Shown: in pieces, positions 55,147 to 64,000 of the stretch
How the letters are laid out: every line of letters starts with the position of its first letter
Position numbering within the stretch: the stretch's first letter is position 1
From: Callipepla californica brunnescens
Taxonomy: Eukaryota > Chordata > Aves > Galliformes > Odontophoridae
NCBI GenBank assembly: GCA_023055505.1
Contig: JALIRH010000010.1
Coordinates: forward strand, 2,233,501 to 2,297,500
Length of the DNA: 64,000 bases
Direction: 5' to 3'
Translations under genes and position numbers: made by a program
Notes under the pieces: generated by a model
Seen by the model: only the letters and a program-made list of their open reading frames with translations
The model's database searches: none
Told to the model about the DNA's origin: nothing

Positions 55147-56361
55147 AAAAGATAGCAACAAAATACAAGAAGCAAAAAGACAGCTGATGAACAGAGACAA
55201 ATAGCTGATCTGGAAAACCTGTTGAGAGGTATCTCTAGTCTGATGCCTAGTGTCACTGCATATGCTTATTAGCTACAGCTGCATTACATGTGCTTATTAG
55301 CTGAAGTTGCAACGTATAGTTAGGAAAGCAGAATGTGTTTTGAGAAATCACTTGACTTTGAAACATGAATTAATGATTTTGCTTAACAGAGCCCCCTCTC
55401 AGCTGGTGTGCTGCCCTGCTTCAGGACACTTCAACACATACATGTAGCTTAAAACCAAACCTCACAAGGCCTGAAACAGACAAATCAAATTGCATTTTTT
55501 CCAAATGTGTCACTCAGCTCTGTGGAAATAGATTGGGAATTTAAGTGCTTACATCCAGGGTCAGATGTGATTTTTCAGAAGAATACCACAAGTTGGATGC
55601 CTGTATGGCTATAACAGTAGACTTCTCAGATCTATGGTAATTCCAACAAAGAAAATGGCATAGAGGAGCATTTAAAATACCTCACCCTAGATAGATTTAA
55701 GTTAACCATTTATGCAGTTCTTTACCGTCAAGTGGTGATCCGGGCTGGAGTTCACTAATTCTAACATTACAGGCTGCTACTACTCAACTCAGAGGAATGA
55801 TGAAGATGACACCTAACTGGAAACAAACTAACACTGAAGAGAAAAGTTGGCACCACAAGGCAATTAAGAATGGACACTTTCATATGCCACTATAGACTGG
55901 CTATATGCAGCCCTCCTGAAATTTTTTTCAAAACTTAATGGTGGTTTTAGGTCAAAGACCTTGTTTTGTTTGAGATTTGTTATTTACTTATACCTTTCTC
56001 ACTCTATCCCATTTCAAGACATGTAATCTTCCTTTTTCGTCTGGTAATACATCCTTGTCTCTGCTGAATCTTCATTCTTGTTCTGGCAGTGCATCTTTTT
56101 CTCAGGTAGAGAATCTTCCTTTTAGTTCTAAATAGCTCAAAAAAAAAAAAGAAACAAAAACCCTTCAGTGGCAGTTAAAGTGAAAACTAGAGCTTGTGTG
56201 AGTTACCTGGTTACCTTTCTTTAATTCCTTCTATTTAATGTGTTGTGCTATGTTTTTAAATTTGGTCTCTCTCTAGTCATTCCATTTATGCTCTTGTATT
56301 GCCACTAGTGCAGTCTAGTAAATTAAAACCTGCTATTTAATGTATTAAACCAATCTTCTAG

Positions 56362-56404
56362 AAGATCTAAAACAGCTTTAAAAAGATCTAAAACAGCTTT
56401 AAAA
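56362..56404. repeat. 20-base tandem duplication
   Basis: The unit AAGATCTAAAACAGCTTTAA occurs twice head to tail. Confidence 0.8.
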
Positions 56405-59400
56405 TATAGTACCGAGTAGCTACAATCAACTATGTTATATAAACCAGCATTAGACTTTTTTCTTTTTTTTTTTCCTTCTGAATTTCTTATCTCAGATACA
56501 TTATCCAGAGAAATAGACAATTCTGTTAGGTTCTGAAGGGTGTGTCAAAACTGCAGGCCCAATAAAACTCAGCATGTTTTTGTTAATATAATAGTAATTT
56601 TGCTACATACTGCCTTCCAAATAAGTAATAAGTCCGACTGGACTTAACAGTATTAGTCTGTTACATTCAAAAAAAAGAACTGCAGGCCAGAAAGCAGCAG
56701 TGCTTATTGGAAGAAACAGTTGTCACCATGCAGAGCAGAGACAGGATCAAAGGTTTGAGGCTACCAAAACTTGGAAACTACACGTTCAGCAACTGGAACA
56801 GGGGCATGGCAGCCAAGGAAAATTTAGGTTGTCATTGGTAAAGCTTAGAATTATATCACTGCTATATAGCAACTGCTGTTGATTCTATTACAATCTATCA
56901 ATTCATATACATTCAATTGTACAGTAGTTATGAATTACACAGCAGGACTTAAACTCTCTTTCTTTCTTCTTCAGAGATAACACCTGACAAGTACAGGAGC
57001 ACCTACAAAAGAAAAGAAGCTATAGCTGCTCTGCAAAACCTACCAGTGCCTAACAGCTGAAGCTGATTGGAACATGTTAAAGGACACGCGGTGTGCAGGA
57101 GCCTGCCTATATTCAGCTTCAGCTCAAGAAACAATTACCCTGTCTAAAGCCATAGGTTTCAATAAGCAATTGCAATAGTAATTACTATTCTTCTATTATG
57201 GAACACAACAGTAGATTCACTTTTCAGGAAGTCAAGAGAGGAAAACCTAAATGTGTATTCAAAGTTGACATTTGTACTGTATTCTCGAGTATTACTGTGC
57301 TTCTGAGCTTAACTAAAATCTTGTCTTTTGGCTTAAAAAAAAACACTGAATAATAAAATTGAGTGAGCTGTTTAAAAATAGCTACCTGTATCAGTAGTAT
57401 CAATGCTGAGGGTTTGGGGTTTTTTTGACAATTTTCTACTTAATTTTATTGTGGAAAAGGCAGAAGGAAAACTAGACTGAGAAAGTTGCAGTGTTGGCTC
57501 CATCTCCAATTCTTTATGGGAAAGAGATGTCTGCAAGAAGATAGCTGTATGCCTTGCACTCAAGTCTCTAAATTGACTGTAGGAAACATACACAATAAGG
57601 GTATGGTACACTTCTCTGCTGTCTCCTCAACACTGCTCTGGCACAGCCAGGTTGCCAGGATGGGATACTGGTGTAGGTGAGCTTTTGATCAAAACTTATC
57701 TTAGCATTCAGTTCTAAGCTGGCAGCTATCCTACTGCTGTATTTAAATTCATGTCATCAAATAGGTACATCTTCTGTAACTGGTAAAAGTTTGTTTTGTT
57801 TTGTTTTTTTTTTGCATTCAAGTACAAGATCAATGTTTGAAACTTGCAAAAAAGCTACAGAGATAAAACACTGGATCTGTTTCATTACACAGCTGCATTT
57901 TCGTGTGTTGAATTAGATATCTAGCTTTTCATCTGTCTGGAGTAGAAAGATGCAATTCCATCTATTAGCAAACACTGTTGTCCAGGTTCAGCACGAAACT
58001 GAAGATGTGTAGCCAAATTTTTGTAAAAGGGTTTAACTGAAGAGGTCATGTCCTGACATCAGATCACCACATCCTGCAAATCTGTGCAAACAATACTTCA
58101 GAAGGCTCAGGATTTGAATCACAAGCATATTTAAATGCACCATTTAAAATGCACCCTACAATCCTGTGATCCTGTGATTTGCACCATGAGAACTAGAAAT
58201 GAGCAATTCCCTTAACTGCATACAGAAAATTCATACTGCAAGAAGGACACTTTGCAGACAGATGGACTATGCTAACAAATACGCCAAAAAGAAGCATTTA
58301 TTACTGAAAATTAATTTAATACACAAGATAACACATTTCCTTTCAAGAACTTGTAGTCTCCCAGCTGAGAACTGGGTCATCATCCCAGCTGAGAACTAGA
58401 GGTTACAAAATATTGAAGAGACAAATTTCCAAATATTTCACTAAATATTACATGCACACCACTACTTACATAATGAACCACCCAGTTATCAGCTGTTTCC
58501 TCTTACAATGTATCATAAATTAATAGGCCTGAATTATTTCCAATCTTTCCAAGTATCCCTTTATTTAGGGGTTACAGCTCAAGCAGCACACTGACTAGTT
58601 CTTAATGTACACTTACAAGTATATGTACAGAATATGTAGAAAAGACTGCCTGCTGATAATAGAAAGTTTCCTTAAGTGCTTTGGATGTTGCAAAACCTCC
58701 ATTCAAAGTCAGGATGATGGCATAGTTTAAATAGCTCATTTGATGTTACTGTCATAGCTTTCATGAATATAATTTTTAAATAAACATGTTAGAGATGTGT
58801 ATTTAGCAATGTAAGTTCTGTCCTCTGTCCATGTCAACTACCTCACTCATTTCATATAAACAGGGACTTCACGATTAAGGAAGGACCTACCTCTTTTGTA
58901 TAGTTTTACTATCTAAACTCGTCACTTTAAAATTGCTGTCCCTTTCATGGAATATCATATTAAAACTTGTTTTGATTTCATAGCTTTCCCCTCTCACTCT
59001 CCAAATGAATATTACCTCACGCTTTTACCGAGGAACAGGTTTTGTTGGAGTAACGTTCCAATGATGTGAACTGTTCAAGGATAAGTAATTAGTACTGCAC
59101 TAGAAGTACATGCATGACAAAATTGAAAGCCTAAGGTTTTTTTGCTAGGAAACTGCAGAATTATACCAAATTCAAGTTCAGCAAAATGCAGAGTTCACAA
59201 ACCTTGTGATATCCATTTTCTTGAGTAATTTGGTTAAATGTTGCATTAGAGAAATTACAATTTCCAACAAAGGAAGGAAAGCAGCATGTAAGGGTTCTTA
59301 TCACTTATGTCACGTTGACTCTAGAAACCAAGATGAACTTTGTCACTTGTATCCTCCAGGTAAGTTGACCAAAAATTAACTCATGACTACTGCTGAAAAA

Positions 59401-60376
59401 TACTAGTGCCTTTTACCAAAGTTCTTCAAGTATTAGGGAAGACATAAATCATTTAAAAGAGAGGTATATGACAGAGCATAGTATGTTTATCCCGAGGCTA
59501 TTTTAAGTCCCAAAAGCAGAGATACACATTTTTTACAATTCTTCTGGAGTAAGGTCAATTCTAGGATGCTGACAGCACAAGCTGCCTTCTCGATGTACCT
59601 TCCCCCCAACCCTCATTCAGAAGGAATGACCACAAGCATTGTTTTCCAGTACACGTGAGTATTGCTTTCAAACATGCTTCCACTTCAGTTCTCTAAGTCA
59701 AAAAGCCAACAATTTATGACACTGCTGCCAAAGATGGCACTGAGTTACACTCTGACCACAGTGCAACACAGTCAAAGTGTGAGGCTGGGAACAGAACAAT
59801 CTGTTATAGAGGGAAGAAGGGATCCAGGACAACAGGAGCAGTAGCCACAAGCTCACCAGGCAGCAAGAACTCAGTGGTGCTCGGGGACATCCTGCTGTCC
59901 AAAGGACTGTGCAGCAGTCCCACTGAATGTCTTATCAGTCATTCTTCTAGACAAAGGAAAGCACAAACGTGGCACATCCTCCCCCTCAGAAGACTGCAAT
60001 TTTTGAAGTTAGTTTAAGGAAACAAAATGCTGAGTATTAAAACAATTGAGCATCAAATACAATACAGACAAGGCATGCTCTCAGCAAGAGATTAAGAGTA
60101 TCCCACCACGTGCCATTATAAGTGATTGACTTTGTACATGTTATGTTAAAAAACAGGAAAACAATCTTTGTGCCACTTATCCAGATGAATTATAACCTGC
60201 CATTAAAGAATTAGAGATCATATAATCTGTACAAATATATTTTTGACCTACAGCAAGGAAAACTCCATAGTAAAAGTATTTGAGTGCATCTTTCGAAATT
60301 ACTTAGAGTTGCAAATTACAACTGAATCTTATTTCAAAAACTTAAATAATTATGTTCAAGACTTAGAAACCTTCTG

Positions 60377-60397
60377 ATTTATTTATTTATTTATTTA
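60377..60397. repeat. (ATTT)n microsatellite
   Basis: Five consecutive ATTT units. On the minus strand they provide overlapping AATAAA motifs downstream of PPIG, so they could act as a distal polyA region, but this is not shown. Confidence 0.75.
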
Positions 60398-62396
60398 AGT
60401 CATTCTCTATGGATTACCTTACTGCTGTCTGGTGGTATTTTTACCCTTTTCTAGAGCAGGACTCGATACAGTTGAGGTTTTTTTTGTTTGCAGGCTTATA
60501 TGACCTTCAGTGGCATTGGCAGGAACATTCTTAGTAGTGCAAACATACCTCTTGAGCAATGAGAAGTTGTGTAGCAGCTCCCTAAAAGATTAAAGAACAT
60601 TGCAGTTTTTACTCAAGAGACCCTGAAGTGCACTACGCGTGCATACAGCAGAGTAAACGTACTGAAAAAAGCCTTTGTGTGAGCTTCCATATAGTTTCCC
60701 TTAAGCCTCATTTCTTCCCTATTTCTTACTGACCGAGTAGGAACTGCTCCAAAGTCATGCTGGGTTCTCACAGGCAACACACAGAACAGGCCCACTACAG
60801 GTCTTTAATTCACTCCTATAAGCCCCTTTAAATACAATTATGTAATCCACCCTGTTTGTGCTTGAAAAACATTTTTACAAATTCTGCATAAAACGGCAAT
60901 GCAAAATACATATTAAAACATAGGAAAAAAATGGATAGCAAAGTACTCCAAAAAATGATTCTACTAAGAAGCGATACTACACACCTCTAGTTCTTGTCCA
61001 GCAAGAGTTCCTCACTTTGTTCACAATCCTGTCATTTTCTTTTGTGCTCAATACATGACAACTTGTTATTTCCTTTAGAGTAACAACTGTCTGGAGCACA
61101 ACGTCAAACCAAGTTTCAGCAATTCTGCTCATCTGCTGTGGACACATACTCATAACAAAGTGGGTTGTTACATGGCAAAAATACTGACAAACATCATAAA
61201 AACAGTTAAGAACAAGTTATATCATGCAATCAAAAGACCTGCCTTAAAAATCAACTTTTGAAATATTGTTACACTTCAAAACAGCTTTACATTCAGATTC
61301 CTTAGAAACCTTAAGAATCGCCAGCCTTCGGTGCAAGCAGATTGAAGGACTGACAAAAACCATGGGGTTGGTACCACATTGGTCCTCTCAGCCCACAGTG
61401 TAGTCCTCACATACCAGCTCTGGGCTTACAGCACATGGGCAGACAACACCGTAGTAACCCAAATTCACTTCCTTCTCTTTTATGAAGGTGTGGTGTTGAG
61501 AAACAAACAAGGTAGAATCCTAAGGGCACGAGAGGAAAGCAGAAAAGGGAGGGAACTAATTTGAGGAATGTACGTTTGAGGATGGGGAGGAATTCACAGT
61601 ATAGCCTTTAGTAAATGAGGATGCGAGGATAAAAGCAATTTTTCTGCTTAAAATAATAACTTAAAGGCCTGTCTTAAATGCTTTCTAAAGCTGTTAAGCA
61701 GCAGCAAAAAATAGAAAGATTTGCTAGTTCCTTATTCTGGCCAGTGACCACCACCTCTGAGATGTGCAGACACTCACTACGAATTCTGGGAATCTCCCAT
61801 CTTCACATATTCATTGACTAGGAAGTGAGGCATTGCAGACTGAAACACCCAAGCTGAAATTTTTATGGTGGACAAAGATGAAAGCATGGAGCAAGAAGAG
61901 GGAGGTTACAGAAAACTACAGGTGAAGTGATGAGCACTTAAAAAAAAAAAACTATTCCTCCACAGACAAATTAAGGACAAAGAAAGAATTCTAAAACACA
62001 GATGACTGCCTTACAACACAAATGAATTCTACTGTTGGCAGTGACAGTATAGTGAAGAATTAATTTTCATAAATCACAGACTGAATTAAAGCAAATCATT
62101 CTCCTTCAGAAAATAAAATAAAATCCTAGTATTTGTACCCACTGAATTGCAGATGTACTAACACTGGAATGACGACCCTTGCAAAATTATCCTAAGTTTA
62201 AGAATACATGTAGTAGATGTGCATGTGTGAAAAAAGCTTCTTCATAGGTAGCCACTATATGCACTAATCTAAGTTCATGGCACATGTGGCATGGAAATTA
62301 CCTCCCTAGCTGCCAACAAATAAGGATGCATAAAACAAGGACATTTTTAAAACACAGCACACTGTATTACACATAGAATTTGTTTTTCATTTCAAG

Positions 62397-62402
62397 TTTA
62401 TT
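62397..62402 (-). terminator. Candidate PPIG polyadenylation signal
   Basis: AATAAA on the minus strand, about 130 bases after the PPIG stop codon, giving a short 3'UTR. Further minus-strand AATAAA motifs lie downstream, so longer transcripts are possible. Confidence 0.5.
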
Positions 62403-62534
62403 AAAACTTTAGCAGTACAAATGATCCAGGTTTTAGATTATCAAAAGACCAAACTGAAGTCCACATCTTAAAAAAAGGCGTTCCTCAAAATGTCTCTAAA
62501 ACTTTGAGACAATGGAAACATTAAGTCCAAACAC

Positions 62535-64000
62535 TCATCCATGCCTGTCATCATCTGTTCCAGGACTTGTTTCATGATCAGACTTTTTATCCTTGCTAGG
62601 GGCATGATCTCTCTCCTGACTGTCTGATTTTTGGTTAATTTCTTTTTCAGCTGAAGATCTGGTCTTTTCTTTTTCATTACTCCTGTGAGAGTATGGTTTT
62701 GATTCTCTCTCTTTGCTACTTGGTCTCTTCTTTGAATCTGGACTTCTATCTTGATCTCTACTAGACTTCTTACCTTTACTGGATTCAGGACTGCTACTTT
62801 CATGGCTTTTTGAATGCCTCTTCCTTTGGCTTTCACTATCATTCCTCTTATATGAGCTTCTACTTTCTCTATTTGAGTACCTTTCTCTGTTTCTGCTTTG
62901 ACTTTCCTCTCTCTCTGAGCTCCTTGAGTTTCTCCTCCTCCTGTTTTCCCTTCCTCTGTATCTATCTGGGGTACCTCTCCTTTCTCTGCTTCTTGATCTT
63001 CTCCTTCTTGATTCTCTATCCCTATTCCTTGAATATTCTTTACTCCGACTGCGATCTCTGTCTCTGCTTCTTGATCTACCTCTTCTACCCCTATCTCTGC
63101 TTTTGCTTCGTTCCCTTGTTCTACTGCTGGAACTATGTTTTCCTCTAGCATGCTCACGCTCTCTGCTTCTTGACTTATGTTTCTCCCTGTCTTTACTCTT
63201 CCTATGGTCATGTTCATTACTTCTTGAACCTGCCCTTCTGCTTCTCTCTTTACTCCTACTTCTTTCTTTATCTCTCCCTCTAGAATCATAGTGCTTTTCT
63301 TTTTCTCTATCTTTCTCACGGTCCCTCTCTTTGCTTCTTGATCTTCTCTTCTCTTCGTGTCTGCTGTGTTTGGAGTCTCTTTCTTTACTTCTTGATTTCT
63401 CTCTGCTTTTACTATGGCTTCTAGATTTACCTCTTTTCCTGGTCTTGCTTCTATTATGCTTGTCATCTTTTTCCGAATTCCTTCTCGTCTCCCTGTCTTT
63501 ACTGCTGGATTTATGATCTTTTTTCTTCTCTTTTTCCCCTCTTCTGCTTGGACTTTCAGAAACTTGTCTGTGGTCTGATGTTTTCCTCTCTCTTCCTCTT
63601 CCTGGGCTTTTCTGATTATCTTTCCTGATTTCATTCATTTCACTCCTTGTGAAAAAAAAAAAGAAAAAAAAAAGAAAAAGAAAAAAAAAATTGAATCCTC
63701 TCCACTCTGAAAAATGAAGTCAGGAGTGAGGCTGCTTCACAAAAATCACATTACATCATTTATAATAATAACTATATTTTTATGGTAACCACAAATGAGC
63801 ATGATTTAAGTCTGACAGTTAAGCAATGGGATAATCAAGTCAGTGTGTCTTGTTCTCTTGGAATTAACTATATCTGAAAATTGAAGACAATAAGTATTAC
63901 TTCTAACATAAACAAAAATTGAAATGCACATCCTCCAAACAGAAATCATCTTACTTGTCCCCTTTTATCCATCTTTCTCCACTAGACACTCTCATTCTTT
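62535..64000 (-). CDS. PPIG: PPIG, SR-cyclophilin (peptidyl-prolyl isomerase G), C-terminal part
   Basis: Two coding exons on the minus strand: 64000-63955 (runs off the right edge, ends ..RVSSGERWIKGDK, donor GTAAGATG) and the last exon 63645-62535 (TGA at 62537-62535). The codon split AA|G is completed across the junction, giving SSGERWIKGDKSEMNEIRKD, which I recognise as PPIG. The last exon encodes about 370 residues of a highly charged RS/RE/RD-repeat domain (many SRSRER, SKERDR, RSKSRDR runs), ending SPGTDDDRHG. PPIG is a nuclear-speckle protein whose N-terminal cyclophilin domain lies outside the window. The RS domain binds splicing factors and the phosphorylated RNA polymerase II tail. 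A polypyrimidine tract of about 40 bases precedes the last exon. Confidence 0.95.

Larger units (their letters stand above)
53230..62390. other. Intergenic region between the CFAP210 copy and PPIG (9 kb)
   Basis: No gene could be assigned. The region holds a long T run (about 53874-53900), an old CR1 relic (54826-55146), a 20-base tandem duplication (56362-56404), a tandem duplication of CCCAGCTGAGAACT (about 58360-58396) and an (ATTT)n run (60377-60397). Some right-hand sequence may be PPIG 3'UTR if a distal polyA site is used. Two exon-like pieces (56975-57060 plus strand, 57386-57530 minus strand) are discussed as findings. Confidence 0.5.

Noticed and set aside
62810..63516. Leu/Ser/Phe-rich plus-strand open frames opposite the PPIG RS domain
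   Set aside because: Complement of the RS-repeat codons (AGA/TCT), not a membrane protein gene.

Overview
This is vertebrate nuclear DNA, most likely from a bird close to chicken. It has spliced genes with GT..AG introns, CpG-island promoters, several CR1 LINE fragments (one ending in the typical ATTCTATG tail) and an LTR of an avian endogenous-retrovirus type. The gene order UBR3, METTL5, SSB, KLHL23, PHOSPHO2, CFAP210, PPIG is that of human 2q31.1, here in reversed orientation. No gene is bacterial or viral apart from the retroelement relics.

Layout: 1-19762 (minus) is the 5' part of UBR3, six coding exons separated by long introns, and the gene runs off the left edge. A CpG island at about 18950-20200 separates its start from METTL5 (plus, 20292-23627). 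METTL5 converges on SSB/La (minus, 23695-28576, with a noncoding first exon near 30900), and an LTR sits in the last SSB intron. KLHL23 (minus, 32656-36341) and single-exon PHOSPHO2 (minus, 40145-40873) follow. PHOSPHO2 is divergent from CFAP210 (plus, 41086-46755), with only 212 bp between the start codons and a perfect RFX X-box in that gap. At 48414-52876 lies a partial tandem copy of CFAP210 whose exons are still open, with its own CpG-island start and a lost C-terminal tail. About 9 kb of apparently gene-free DNA with old repeats follows. The 3' end of PPIG (minus, 62535-64000) closes the window.

The genes are mostly housekeeping and RNA-related: METTL5 for 18S rRNA m6A, La for RNA 3' ends, PPIG an SR-cyclophilin, UBR3 an E3 ligase. 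KLHL23 is a BTB-kelch protein and PHOSPHO2 a HAD phosphatase. CFAP210 is an axonemal microtubule inner protein. The most unusual element is the CFAP210 tandem paralogue: exon lengths and phases are kept exactly, but the intron next to exon 8 is more similar between copies than some exons are. All exon boundaries were worked out by hand from splice sites, phase and known family sequences. No database search was run.
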